Part shown: positions 42,056 through 51,385 of the stretch, piece by piece | How the letters are laid out: every line of letters starts with the position of its first letter | How positions within the stretch are numbered: the first letter of the stretch is position 1 | From: Thalassobius sp034670005 | GTDB taxonomy: Bacteria; Pseudomonadota; Alphaproteobacteria; Rhodobacterales; Rhodobacteraceae | Direction of reading: 5' to 3' | Length of the DNA stretch: 64,000 nucleotides | NCBI RefSeq assembly: GCF_034670005.1 | Contig: NZ_JAXMOH010000001.1 | Span: 496,001 to 560,000 of the forward strand | The notes under the pieces: generated by a model | What the model was told of the DNA's origin: nothing | What the model saw: only the letters and a program-made list of their open reading frames with translations | Databases searched by the model: none | Made by a program: the position numbers and the translations under genes

Positions 42056-43816
42056 ATGACCATGGCGGCAAAGCAGTTGGCGGATAAAGCCAAGGCCCAT
42101 CTGGATTCCGGCCGGGCGAAATCAGCCTTCAAAACCGCCAAGACGGCAATGAAGAAGTTCCCAAAGGAATCCTTCTTCCCCAATGTCTGCGGTATCGCTT
42201 TGACTCAGCAGAACAACCAACGCGAAGCGATCTCGTATTTCCGAAAAGCGTTGCAGTTGTTTCCAGGCAATATCGATGCCCAGAACAATCTGGTTCAGGC
42301 CCTGACATCAGTCGGTCAGTCTGACGCGGCTCTGACGCTGATCGAAAAATATCTAACCTCTCGGAAAGATCGCGATAACCTTCTCTATTTCAAGGCTGTG
42401 GCGGAATCGCATTCGGGCGATCATCCGGCTGCGGAATCGACGTTGAACAACCTTCTTGCTGATTATCCAAGGCTGGCTCGGGCGCACAATTTGCTGGGTG
42501 CGGTCCTGTTTTCGCTGGGACGAGAAGACGAAGCGTTGGCCGCGTATCAAAAGGCGCTGGATATCGACCCCAATTCGCCCGACACTCTGACCAATATGGC
42601 GCTGATCCAAGCCCGCGCCAATGAAATGGAAAAGGCGCTGGACTATGTGGAAAAGGCGCTTGCGCTCAATCCCAATCATTACCTGTCGCTGCAACGCTAC
42701 GGGAATCTTCTGAACGAAAGCGGGCAGACAGAAAAGGCGATTGAGACCTTCCATAAACTGCTGGAAATAGAACCGCATTCGCATGATGCGCTGCTGGAAC
42801 TGGCAACGTTAAGCCCGGCTGCCGAGCAACCGGCGTTGCAGCCCAAAATCGACGCGGCCCTGCGCAAGGTCCCGAAGAACACGCTTCAACATGCCTTTAT
42901 CTGCCTTGCCAAAGCGAAATCGGCACTAAAAATCGGTGATCGTGCCGAAACGGATAAGTGGTTCGCGATCGGGAACGAAGCGTTTGCCGCTCAAGTACCA
43001 TTTGATCGGGAACGAACCCGCGCCGAATTTGAAGCCATTTGCGGGCATTTCCCGGCAGGCCAGCCTGTTCATGTGGTAAACGAACCCTTTTCACCAACCC
43101 CAATTTTCGTATTGGGGCTGCCACGCTCGGGCACGACACTGACCGAACAGGTGATTTCTTCCCATCCATCCGTTTACGGCGCCGGTGAACTGCCTGGCAT
43201 CGAAAGAGGCAGCCGGATATTTCTTGAAAAGGGTGTGCCATGGGATCTGACCACGGCACAGGAATTGGCGCAGTTTTACCAATCATTCCTTCCTGAAATG
43301 CCAGAAGAGACCACGGCCTTCGTGGATAAGATGCCAGGAAATTACAAACGGATCGGCTTTATCCTTTCCGCGCTCCCCAATGCCAGGATCGTCCATCTCA
43401 TCCGCGATCCACGAGAAGTCGCCCTATCGATGTGGCATACGGTGTTTTCCAATCCCGGTCAGGCTTACACTTTCAATCAAAAGGTGATGGCGCAGGAACT
43501 GAACGACTATCGCCGCTACATGAACCACTGGGCGTCGGTCTTCCCCGATCGCATTCTGGATCTTCGCTATTCTGATCTGGTGTCCGATATCGAACAAGCC
43601 AGCAAAATCCTTGCGGATCATTGTGGGCTTGATTGGGTGTCGGACATGGCCCACCCGGAACGCAACGCCGGCGCGGTGCGAACCGCAAGCGCCAATCAGG
43701 TGCGGCAACCGGTTCACCGCGACTCTCTCGCCAAGTGGAAGCAACACGAACAGGCCCTTGCAGAGCTGATCGCCAATCTTGACCCCACCCTGTGGCCCGA
43801 ACTCGGCGAAGGCTGA
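42056..43816 (+). CDS. TPR-repeat sulfotransferase
   Basis: A 586-aa fusion. Residues about 10-320 are tetratricopeptide repeats (e.g. AHNLLGAVLFSLGREDEALA, NEMEKALDYVEKALALNPNH). Residues about 348-560 form a PAPS-dependent sulfotransferase: the 5'-phosphosulfate loop is FVLGLPRSGTTLTEQ and the 3'-phosphate region is IRDPREVALSMW. Such fusions resemble O-linked sulfotransferases acting on proteins or sugars; the acceptor is not known. ATG 42056 follows GAGAGGG; the frame is open from 41630, but the upstream part overlaps yggS. No signal peptide is present. Confidence 0.88.
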   Translation: MTMAAKQLADKAKAHLDSGRAKSAFKTAKTAMKKFPKESFFPNVCGIALTQQNNQREAISYFRKALQLFPGNIDAQNNLVQALTSVGQSDAALTLIEKYLTSRKDRDNLLYFKAVAESHSGDHPAAESTLNNLLADYPRLARAHNLLGAVLFSLGREDEALAAYQKALDIDPNSPDTLTNMALIQARANEMEKALDYVEKALALNPNHYLSLQRYGNLLNESGQTEKAIETFHKLLEIEPHSHDALLELATLSPAAEQPALQPKIDAALRKVPKNTLQHAFICLAKAKSALKIGDRAETDKWFAIGNEAFAAQVPFDRERTRAEFEAICGHFPAGQPVHVVNEPFSPTPIFVLGLPRSGTTLTEQVISSHPSVYGAGELPGIERGSRIFLEKGVPWDLTTAQELAQFYQSFLPEMPEETTAFVDKMPGNYKRIGFILSALPNARIVHLIRDPREVALSMWHTVFSNPGQAYTFNQKVMAQELNDYRRYMNHWASVFPDRILDLRYSDLVSDIEQASKILADHCGLDWVSDMAHPERNAGAVRTASANQVRQPVHRDSLAKWKQHEQALAELIANLDPTLWPELGEG

Positions 43817-43915
43817 GCCGCACCTTTTTACATTTGCAGGCACTCGGACATTGCGGTGCGGTTGCAGCCGCATCAAGCGGTGTAACTGCCCGCATTCAAG
43901 CTGCAGCCAGACAAA

Positions 43916-43947
43916 AGAAAAGAGGCAGACCGCTAGGGCCTGCCTCT
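43916..43947 (-). terminator. Terminator of the porin gene
   Basis: On the minus strand, AGAGGCAG (43947-43940) pairs with CTGCCTCT (43928-43921), with an 11-base loop, followed by TTTTCTTTTG. It lies about 25 bases after the porin stop. Confidence 0.8.
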
Positions 43948-43972
43948 CTATAGGGTCGTTCGACTTCTAGGA

Positions 43973-44845
43973 TTAGAAGTTGAACTTAACGCCCAGATCG
44001 GCGCGGGTGGTGCCGTGAGTGTCGACAACACCGCCAACAATCGAAACACCGCCGCCGAGGCTGTGGCTTACGCCAATGCCGTAGGCTTCTTTGGTTGCCT
44101 GAGCTTCGTCAGATGCGACGTAAGCGGAAACAGTGGTTGCTGCGCCAACTGCGAACGAAGCCGACAGAGTTGCCGAAGTGTTGCTGTTGTTGTCTTGTGC
44201 AACTGCCAGACCCAGACCAACGTTGCCAACTTTACCGCCGGCGGTCAGAACCCACTCAGCGTAGGATGCTGCGTTGGAATCCTGGAAACCAGCTGCAACG
44301 GTCCAGCCGTTCATGCTGTAGGACACTGCGACTTCAGTACGGTCGATGACCGAGTCACCATACGACAGGTGTGCACCGAATGCGCCCGACGAATAGATGA
44401 CTTCAACGCCGTTGTTACCTGCGCCGGTCGACGAGTAGGTAACCGAACCGAAGTTGGTTACAACGTTCGAGTAACCCAGACCGGACAGGCCGATCGAGCC
44501 TGCGTACAGGCCGGGCATCGAGTCGAGTGCACCCAGGATGTTGCCAGCAGCAACGGTCAGACCACCGGTGGTCAGGTAGAAACGCGGTGCGTTCAGACCA
44601 GCAACGCCAGCTGCGGTGCCTGCATCGTCAGCCTGCATACGAACGCGAGCGCCGAACTTAACGCCACCGTCCGATTCGGTCGATGCGTCGATGTTCATGC
44701 GGAAGCGCGATTCCAGACGGGTTTCCGGAGTGGCACCGTCGATGTACAGAACGCCAAAACGGCCGTAGCCGCCAAACGAAACGTCTGCTGCAGCAACACC
44801 AGCGGTTGCGATCAGAGCAGTCGAAGCGAAGAGAACTTTTTTCAT
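43973..44845 (-). CDS. Outer-membrane porin
   Basis: A 290-aa porin of the Rhodobacter type. The signal peptide is MKKVLFASTALIATAGVAA-AD. The mature part starts VSFGGYGRFGVLY and alternates hydrophobic and polar residues in repeated strands, ending in an aromatic residue (GVKFNF), the usual signal for outer-membrane insertion. It is shorter than many trimeric porins but complete. Base composition and T-ending codons differ from the neighbours, as expected for a highly expressed gene. GAGGGA precedes the ATG; a strong terminator follows. Confidence 0.93.
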   Translation of the reverse strand: MKKVLFASTALIATAGVAAADVSFGGYGRFGVLYIDGATPETRLESRFRMNIDASTESDGGVKFGARVRMQADDAGTAAGVAGLNAPRFYLTTGGLTVAAGNILGALDSMPGLYAGSIGLSGLGYSNVVTNFGSVTYSSTGAGNNGVEVIYSSGAFGAHLSYGDSVIDRTEVAVSYSMNGWTVAAGFQDSNAASYAEWVLTAGGKVGNVGLGLAVAQDNNSNTSATLSASFAVGAATTVSAYVASDEAQATKEAYGIGVSHSLGGGVSIVGGVVDTHGTTRADLGVKFNF

Positions 44846-45134
44846 AGTTTTTCCCTCGGTTTTTTTAATCAAGCGCCCCAAAACGGGGAATCCGTTTGGG
44901 TATGCAGTTTCTCTCGCTCTTTTCGGGGTCTGTTTGCAAGCGATGCGGGCGGCTCCGCCTCAAACCGGCCAAAGATGGTGCAGCTTTGCCACAGTCTTGC
45001 CAATGCCCTATGAAACGGAGAGGTTCCGCTCCGGGATTCAGTCCCCGTCCGGCGCGCGGCAATGACCACTAAAGCCTTGCCCCCTTCCCCCCCCTTCGTT
45101 AGGACAGTTGCGAAGAAATGGACGGGGCAACGTC

Positions 45135-45653
45135 ATGTCGATTACGCGTATTTCAAAGGTGTGTATTGTCTTGCTGGCACTAACCGCTGTTGCTGCATGT
45201 GGCGGACGCGGCCAACCCCGTGCGCCCGGCCAGCCTTTGATTGCTGGCGATGTCGAAGGCTACATGAATCGCGAAGACGTCGGAAACCCGATCGAACGAA
45301 GCGATAAGAAGAATTCAGTCTGGGATATTTTCAGAAAGAAGAACACCGATCTTCAGGTTTCGGTAAACAGGTATATCTGGAACGCGTCGCTGGAAGTCCT
45401 GAACTTCCTTCCGGTGGAAACAGTCGATCCGTTCACCGGCGTGATCGTAATGGGATATGGCACCCCGCCGGGCGGTGGCCGGGCCTATCGCGCGACCGTA
45501 TATGTCAAAGACCCTGCGCTTGAGGCACGATCGCTTATCGTGGCGCTGCAAACACGCGGTGGTCGCCCGGTCAGCCCAGATACCCAGCGCGCCGTAGAAG
45601 ATGCGATTCTGGCTCGTGCGCGCCAGCTGCGCATTAAAGACGGCAATCTGTGA
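45135..45653 (+). CDS. DUF3576 lipoprotein
   Basis: A 172-aa lipoprotein: signal ISKVCIVLLALTAVAAC with the lipobox VAAC. The mature part has DVEGYMNREDVGN, SVWDIFRKKNTD, VSVNRYIWNASLEVLNFLPV, and GVIVMGYGTPPGGGRAYRATVYV, the DUF3576 pattern. Alphaproteobacterial homologs usually sit upstream of leuS; here a minus-strand glycosyltransferase lies in between. ATG 45135 has GGGG seven bases before it. Function unknown, envelope-related. Confidence 0.88.
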   Translation: MSITRISKVCIVLLALTAVAACGGRGQPRAPGQPLIAGDVEGYMNREDVGNPIERSDKKNSVWDIFRKKNTDLQVSVNRYIWNASLEVLNFLPVETVDPFTGVIVMGYGTPPGGGRAYRATVYVKDPALEARSLIVALQTRGGRPVSPDTQRAVEDAILARARQLRIKDGNL

Positions 45654-45678
45654 TTCTAATCGATCTCAAATGATCTCA

Positions 45679-45703
45679 AAGGCACCGGGCACGGTGCCTT
45701 TTT
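45679..45703 (+). terminator. Terminator after DUF3576 gene
   Basis: AAGGCACCG (45679-45687) pairs with CGGTGCCTT (45692-45700) across a GGCA loop, followed by TTT. Confidence 0.85.
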
Positions 45704-45744
45704 CATTGGATGGGTGGTATCCGAGTGCTGCTTGATCCCAAACC

Positions 45745-47004
45745 CTAATCGCCGACCACGCCGGCAGACATTTGTGCCAACCGGTCGATCCATTGCATCT
45801 GACGTGGCAGACAGACCGACTGCAGATCGTAGTTTTCCACCACATGCTGACGCGCCGCCTGTCCCAGTGCCTCGCGCATCCCGGCATTCTCCATCAGCAG
45901 ACAGACCTCATTGACCAATGCATCGCCATCGAAAAAATCGACCAGACGGCCATTTTCCCCGTGCCGGATCGCTTCTTTCAACGGGGCGGTATCGCTGGCC
46001 ACGATCGCGGCCTCGGCGCTCATAGCCTCGAACAGCGACCAACTCAGGACAAAAGGATAGGTCAGATAGACATGCACCCGACTGACCTGTAGCAGCGAAA
46101 CGAATTTGTCATAAGGAATGCGGCCCAGGAAATGCACCCGGTCCCAATTCGGTGTTGGAATACGACCGCGCACTTCGTCGATGAAAATCTGTTTCCAGCT
46201 CTGTCCCTTCGGGGGGCGCGAGCCATAACTGACCTCGTCCCCACCCACGATCAGAACCTTCGCGTTTGGTCGTTCCTTTAACAACCGCGGCAGCGCCCGC
46301 ATGAAAACGTGATAGCCGCGATAGGGTTCCAGGTTGCGGTTGACGAAGGTGATCACCTCGTCATCTCGCGTTACGGTGGACCCGTCTGGCAACTGCAACG
46401 ATGCCTCCGAATTCGGCACGACATGGCCCGTATCGATTCCGTCATGGATCACACTGATCTTGTCTCTAAATTCGGGCGGGAAGGTTCCTGCCTGAAATTC
46501 GGTCGGGCTGATGCCAAGATCACCGATCTTGTAATGCATCTGATTGTTCAGGTTTTTCAGCCGAATACGCAGCTTTTCGGTTTCTGACGCCTTGGTCTGG
46601 AATTCGGCATCGAACCCAACATGTTCGGGTCCGGACAGATGATAAAGTTCGTAATAAAGCCCAATTCGCGCGTCGGGCCAGACATCCCGCAGGAACATCG
46701 TTTCGCCCCAACCGGGATGGCCCACAATAATATCGGGGCTGAATCCCTGATCCCGCAGGGAACAGGCGGCGTGGAAACAGGCTTCTGCCCGGATCACCTT
46801 GGTGTCGAAGTCCAGCACCCAAGGATGAATGCCGGCACCCTGTTTACGCTTGATCCCATATGGCAGCAGCCGCACCCCTCGCCATGTCTGCGGCTCTTTC
46901 ACCCGCAGGGTCAGGGCGACACATTGATGCCCTGCAGCAGCCAGAGCCGGAGCAAGATGTTTGTATTGGCCGGGAAAGTTTTGGTGAATGAAAAGGATTT
47001 TCAT
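45745..47004 (-). CDS. Glycosyltransferase family 4
   Basis: A 419-aa GT-B glycosyltransferase. It starts MKILFIHQNFPGQYKHLAPAL, has FVNRNLEPYRGYHVFMRALP (acceptor-domain linker), VLIVGGDEVSYG, and a donor-binding VHVYLTYPFVLSWSLFEAMS segment containing the E-x7-E type region with EAMSAEAAIVAS. It probably adds a sugar to a lipid-linked or exopolysaccharide acceptor. ATG 47004 matches the family start; the longer frame from 47055 adds a polar leader. It lies antisense between the DUF3576 gene and leuS, which normally adjoin. Confidence 0.9.
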   Translation of the reverse strand: MKILFIHQNFPGQYKHLAPALAAAGHQCVALTLRVKEPQTWRGVRLLPYGIKRKQGAGIHPWVLDFDTKVIRAEACFHAACSLRDQGFSPDIIVGHPGWGETMFLRDVWPDARIGLYYELYHLSGPEHVGFDAEFQTKASETEKLRIRLKNLNNQMHYKIGDLGISPTEFQAGTFPPEFRDKISVIHDGIDTGHVVPNSEASLQLPDGSTVTRDDEVITFVNRNLEPYRGYHVFMRALPRLLKERPNAKVLIVGGDEVSYGSRPPKGQSWKQIFIDEVRGRIPTPNWDRVHFLGRIPYDKFVSLLQVSRVHVYLTYPFVLSWSLFEAMSAEAAIVASDTAPLKEAIRHGENGRLVDFFDGDALVNEVCLLMENAGMREALGQAARQHVVENYDLQSVCLPRQMQWIDRLAQMSAGVVGD

Positions 47005-47150
47005 GTGGATGCCTGCTTGCTTTTCTCCTTTATAGCGCGCCTGTCCGCGCTGCAAAGACCGGCATTTTTACCTTTACCCACTGGACCGCAAGAAAAAGCC
47101 CGCATATCACCACTTGCGACGACGCGATGCTCAAAGCCAAGGAATCCGAT

Positions 47151-49811
47151 ATGACCCGCTATTCTGCCGCCGACATCGAAGGTAAGTGGCAAGAGGCCTG
47201 GGAAAAGGCTGAAATCTTCAAAGCCGTGCGCAGCGCGGATAAGCCGAAATATTACGTGCTGGAGATGTTCCCCTATCCGTCGGGCCGCATCCATATTGGG
47301 CATGTGCGCAATTACACGATGGGCGACGTGATCGCGCGCTACAAGATTTCCACCGGCCATAACGTGCTGCACCCGATGGGGTTCGATGCCTTCGGCATGC
47401 CGGCGGAAAACGCCGCGATGGCGTCGGGCGGTCACCCCAAGGACTGGACCTATTCCAACATCGACACGATGGTCGAGCAGATGAAGCCGCTGGGCTTCGG
47501 GCTCGACTGGTCGCGCATGTTCGCCACCTGCGACCCGGAATATTACGGTCAGCAGCAATCGATGTTCATCGACTTCATCGAAAAGGGCCTGGTTTACCGC
47601 AAGAACGCGGTGGTCAACTGGGACCCGGTCGACATGACCGTTCTGGCCAATGAACAGGTGATCGACGGCAAAGGCTGGCGATCCGGTGCCGAGGTCGAGC
47701 GGCGCGAACTGACCCAGTGGTTCTTCAAGATCTCCGATTTCTCCGAGGAACTGCTGGACGCACTTGATGGACTGGACGATTGGCCCGCCAAGGTGAAACT
47801 GATGCAGGCCAACTGGATCGGTAAATCGCGCGGGCTGCAATTCGCGTTCTCGCTGATCGACGGGCCGCATGGCGCCGACCGTGTCGAGGTTTACACCACC
47901 CGTCCCGACACGCTGATGGGAGCGTCTTTCGTCGGCATTTCCCCTGATCACCCGTTGGCCAAGACGCTGGAGCGGGAACGCGACGATGTCGCGGCCTTCT
48001 GCGCCGAAGCGCGTAAGGGCGGCACCACCGCCGAGGCTATCGAAAAAGCGGAAAAACTGGGCTTCGACACCGGGTTGCGCGTGCGTCATCCGTTCGATGA
48101 AAGCTGGGAATTGCCGGTCTATATCGCCAACTTCATCCTGATGGATTACGGCACCGGCGCGATCTTCGGCTGCCCCGCGCATGACGAACGCGATTTCGAC
48201 TTCGCCACTAAATATGACCTGCCAATCGTCCCGACGTTTGAGCCGGTCGAAGGCGGTTACCCAGAAAACGCCGCCTTCGTACCGCTGAAAAGCGAAAAGG
48301 TGCGTTACGTGAAAGGCTTCGCGGGCGAGGCAATCCAGACCGGTGAAGACGCGGTGATCGCCGCCATCGATTTCTGCGAATCCAAGGGCGTCGGCCAGGG
48401 CGTGACCAAGTTCCGCCTGCGCGACTGGGGCCTGTCGCGGCAGCGCTACTGGGGCTGCCCGATCCCGGTGGTGCATTGCGATGCCTGCGGCGTGGTGCCC
48501 GAGAAGAAGGAAAACCTGCCGATCCAACTGCCCTATGACGAGGGCGGTCAGCCGATCGATTTCTCGATCCCCGGCAACCCGCTGGACCGGCACCCGACCT
48601 GGCGCGACTGCACCTGCCCGAAATGTGGGCAAGCGGCGCAGCGTGAAACCGACACGATGGACACGTTCGTGGACAGCTCGTGGTATTACGCGCGCTTCAC
48701 CGCGCCGCGCGCGGAAACCCCCACCGATCCGGCCGAGGCCGACTACTGGATGAACGTCGACCAGTATATTGGCGGCATCGAACACGCGATCCTGCACCTG
48801 CTCTATTCGCGTTTCTTCGCGCGGGCGATGAATATCTGCGGGCATTTGCCGGAGAAATCGAAGGAACCGTTCAACGCGCTGTTCACCCAAGGCATGGTGA
48901 CCCACGCGATTTACCAGACCAAGGGCGCCGATGGCCGTCCGGTCTATCACTACCCCGAAGACGTTCTTGAGTTTAACGACCCGGACGGCCGAAAAGCCGC
49001 TGTTTTGAAATCTTGGGTTTCCGAACAGGGTATGAATGCAAACGACCCCTTCGACTTGGCGCAGGTGCATAGTCTGCGAAAACTAGAAAGCGAGGTTGTC
49101 GAAATCATCCCCTCGGCCAAGATGTCGAAGTCCAAGAACAACGTGGTCGACCCGGTGCAGATCATCGAACAATACGGCGCCGATACCGCGCGTTGGTTCG
49201 TGCTGTCCGACAGCCCGCCGGAACGCGATGTGGAATGGACCGCGAGCGGCGCCGAAGCGGCCAGCAAACATCTGGCCCGCGTGTACCGCATCTGCGCCGA
49301 AATCGCGGCCAGCGATGCCGCGGATAACGCCAAGGAAGACGAAGTGCTGCTGCGGGCGATGCACAAGGCGATCCACGAAGTGACCGGCGGCGTCGACAGT
49401 TTCGGCTTCAACACCTCGATCGCAAAACTCTATGGCTTCACCAACACGCTGGCGAAATCCAAGGCGGGCGCGGCAGCGAAGAAAGAAGCGGCCAAGACCT
49501 TGGCGCAGCTTATGTCGCCAATGACGCCGCATCTGGCCGAAGAATGTTGGCAAATCCTCGGCGGCCAGGGACTGATCGCCAGCGCGCCCTGGCCTGTGGC
49601 GGATGAGGCAATGATGGTCGATGAATCCGTCACCATGCCGATTCAAATCAACGGCAAACGGCGGGCGGAAATCAGCGTTGCCAAGGATATGCCGAAGGAA
49701 GAGGTTGAAAAACTGGTTCTGGAACACGAAGCTGTGCTCAAGGCCCTAGAAGGGGGCCAGCCGAAAAAGCTGATCGTGGTGCCGGGACGGATCGTGAATG
49801 TGGTTGTCTGA
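47151..49811 (+). CDS. leuS: Leucyl-tRNA synthetase
   Basis: An 886-aa class I synthetase. HIGH box HIGH at 48-51 (SGRIHIGHVRNY), a CP1 editing domain (TTRPDTLMG ... HPFDESWELPVY ... DYGTGAIFGCPAHDERD), and KMSKS at 657-661 (SAKMSKSKNNVVDP). AAGGA precedes the ATG at 47151. A segment around 604-651, just before KMSKS, is unlike the LeuRS I know and has clearly less GC-ending codons than the rest (see findings). lptE overlaps its 3' end by 14 bases and holA follows, the usual alphaproteobacterial order. Confidence 0.98.
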   Translation: MTRYSAADIEGKWQEAWEKAEIFKAVRSADKPKYYVLEMFPYPSGRIHIGHVRNYTMGDVIARYKISTGHNVLHPMGFDAFGMPAENAAMASGGHPKDWTYSNIDTMVEQMKPLGFGLDWSRMFATCDPEYYGQQQSMFIDFIEKGLVYRKNAVVNWDPVDMTVLANEQVIDGKGWRSGAEVERRELTQWFFKISDFSEELLDALDGLDDWPAKVKLMQANWIGKSRGLQFAFSLIDGPHGADRVEVYTTRPDTLMGASFVGISPDHPLAKTLERERDDVAAFCAEARKGGTTAEAIEKAEKLGFDTGLRVRHPFDESWELPVYIANFILMDYGTGAIFGCPAHDERDFDFATKYDLPIVPTFEPVEGGYPENAAFVPLKSEKVRYVKGFAGEAIQTGEDAVIAAIDFCESKGVGQGVTKFRLRDWGLSRQRYWGCPIPVVHCDACGVVPEKKENLPIQLPYDEGGQPIDFSIPGNPLDRHPTWRDCTCPKCGQAAQRETDTMDTFVDSSWYYARFTAPRAETPTDPAEADYWMNVDQYIGGIEHAILHLLYSRFFARAMNICGHLPEKSKEPFNALFTQGMVTHAIYQTKGADGRPVYHYPEDVLEFNDPDGRKAAVLKSWVSEQGMNANDPFDLAQVHSLRKLESEVVEIIPSAKMSKSKNNVVDPVQIIEQYGADTARWFVLSDSPPERDVEWTASGAEAASKHLARVYRICAEIAASDAADNAKEDEVLLRAMHKAIHEVTGGVDSFGFNTSIAKLYGFTNTLAKSKAGAAAKKEAAKTLAQLMSPMTPHLAEECWQILGGQGLIASAPWPVADEAMMVDESVTMPIQINGKRRAEISVAKDMPKEEVEKLVLEHEAVLKALEGGQPKKLIVVPGRIVNVVV

Positions 49812-50292
49812 CCGAAGAAACTTCCTTTCGATTATGGCGGTCGCGGTCCTGACGGGCTGCGGCTTTGCGCCAGTTTACGGCACTGGCGGGCCGGGCAATG
49901 TGCTGCTGAACAGCATCGCCGTTGCGGCCCCGCAGACCCGCGACGAACAAATCCTTGTGCGGGAAATTGAAACCCGGCTGGGGCGCCCGAATGACACGCG
50001 CTATACGCTCAGCTACACGCTCAATGTACAAGAAGAGCGGATGGCGATTTCAGCGACCAATATTACCACGCGATTCAATCTTGTCGGCCATGCCGATTAC
50101 GCCCTGACCGACACGGCGTCAGAGATGATCATGACCCAAGGCAGCGTCAATCAGTTCACCGGCTATTCCACGACCGGCACCACCGTAGCGACACTGGCCG
50201 CGGAACGCGATGCGCATGAACGGCTGGCAAAAATCCTCGCTGACCAGATCGTCACCCGATTGATCGCTGCGTCGCCAGGCCTGACCCAATGA
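49798..50292 (+). CDS. lptE: LPS-assembly lipoprotein LptE
   Basis: A 164-aa lipoprotein with signal and lipobox LTGC (C21 in IMAVAVLTGCGFAPVYG). The mature CGFAPVYG ... RLGRPNDTRYTLSYTLNVQEERMA pattern is the alphaproteobacterial LptE type, the plug of the LptD lipopolysaccharide export pore. The start overlaps leuS by 14 bases and the stop overlaps holA by four (ATGA). Confidence 0.9.
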   Translation: MWLSDRRNFLSIMAVAVLTGCGFAPVYGTGGPGNVLLNSIAVAAPQTRDEQILVREIETRLGRPNDTRYTLSYTLNVQEERMAISATNITTRFNLVGHADYALTDTASEMIMTQGSVNQFTGYSTTGTTVATLAAERDAHERLAKILADQIVTRLIAASPGLTQ

Positions 50293-51314
50293 AACTGACC
50301 GGCCGAGACGCCAATCGCTATTTCACCAAGCCCGATCCGGCGCGGACCGGGCTGCTGATTTACAGCGCCGATGCGATGCGGGTGGCGCTGAAACGACAAG
50401 AGGTGATCGAGGCGCTGCTGGGTCCGAATGGCGAAGAGGAAATGCGGCTGAGCCGTATTCCCGGGGCCGAACTGCGCAAGGATCCGGCGATGTTGCTGGA
50501 TGCGATCAAGGCGATCAGCTTCTTCCCCGGACCGCGCGTGGCCTTTGTCGAAGACGCAACCGATGCGATCGCCCCTGCGGTGGTCAATGCGTTGCAGGAT
50601 TGGACTGCGGGCGACGCACAGGTCATCATCACCGCCGGGCAACTCAAGGCCACATCCAAGCTGCGTAAGCTGTTTGAAAATCATTCCAACGCCTATGCGG
50701 TAGGGCTTTATGACGACCCGCCCTCGCGCGAAGAGATCGAGGCGGAACTGGCCCGGTCTGGCCTGACCCAGATCGACCCGCAGGCAATGACCGATTTGAC
50801 CACACTGTCGCGCGAATTGTCGCCGGGCGATTTCCGTCAAACACTGGAAAAGCTGTCGCTTTACAAACTGAACGATCCCAGCCCGGCCAATTCCGAAGAT
50901 GTCACCGCATGTGCGCCTGCCACCACCGATGCCGCGCTCGACGATATTCTCAACATCGTGGCCGAAGCACGGTCGGGCGAAATTGGTCCGATCCTGAACA
51001 AACTGAAGGCTCAGGGGATCAACGCTGTCAGCCTCTGTATCAGCGCCACCCGCCATTTCCGCACACTTTACGCAGCCGCAGCCGACCCGGGTGGCGCGGC
51101 GCAGGGCGTCGCCCGGATGCGTCCACCGATCTATGGTCCCAGACGCGACAGGATGATTCGTCAGGCCCAGGGCTGGGGTCCGGCCAAGCTGGAAACCGCG
51201 CTTACGATCCTGACCGACACCGATCTGAAACTGCGTTCGGCCGGGCAACGCGCACCGGCCATGGCGCTGGTTGAACGAATGTTGATCCGGCTGGCGATGC
51301 TGGCTGGAAGATAA
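50289..51314 (+). CDS. holA: DNA polymerase III subunit delta
   Basis: A 341-aa clamp-loader subunit. Visible are the N-terminal GLLIYSADAMRVALKRQE start, then a mid-region RELSPGDFRQTLEKLSLYK, and the C-terminal FRTLYAAAADPGGAAQGVARMRPPIYGPRRDRMI typical of HolA. It opens the beta clamp during replisome loading. It overlaps lptE by ATGA. The last gene of the leuS-lptE-holA unit. Confidence 0.93.
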   Translation: MKLTGRDANRYFTKPDPARTGLLIYSADAMRVALKRQEVIEALLGPNGEEEMRLSRIPGAELRKDPAMLLDAIKAISFFPGPRVAFVEDATDAIAPAVVNALQDWTAGDAQVIITAGQLKATSKLRKLFENHSNAYAVGLYDDPPSREEIEAELARSGLTQIDPQAMTDLTTLSRELSPGDFRQTLEKLSLYKLNDPSPANSEDVTACAPATTDAALDDILNIVAEARSGEIGPILNKLKAQGINAVSLCISATRHFRTLYAAAADPGGAAQGVARMRPPIYGPRRDRMIRQAQGWGPAKLETALTILTDTDLKLRSAGQRAPAMALVERMLIRLAMLAGR

Positions 51315-51385
51315 GTGTTACGAAGCGTTCTGCTGGAATGCCGCCCCGTTTTGCAGTCTGCTGAACCAAACAGGGAGGAAATGAA

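Noticed and set aside
44015..45013. 332-codon frame opposite the porin gene
   Set aside because: Cys-rich artefact of porin codon usage; the minus-strand porin has signal peptide, terminal Phe, Shine-Dalgarno sequence and terminator.
47001..49070. 689-codon antisense frame over leuS
   Set aside because: leuS has all its catalytic motifs on the plus strand. The antisense frame is a GC3 artefact; it ends where the low-GC3 island begins.
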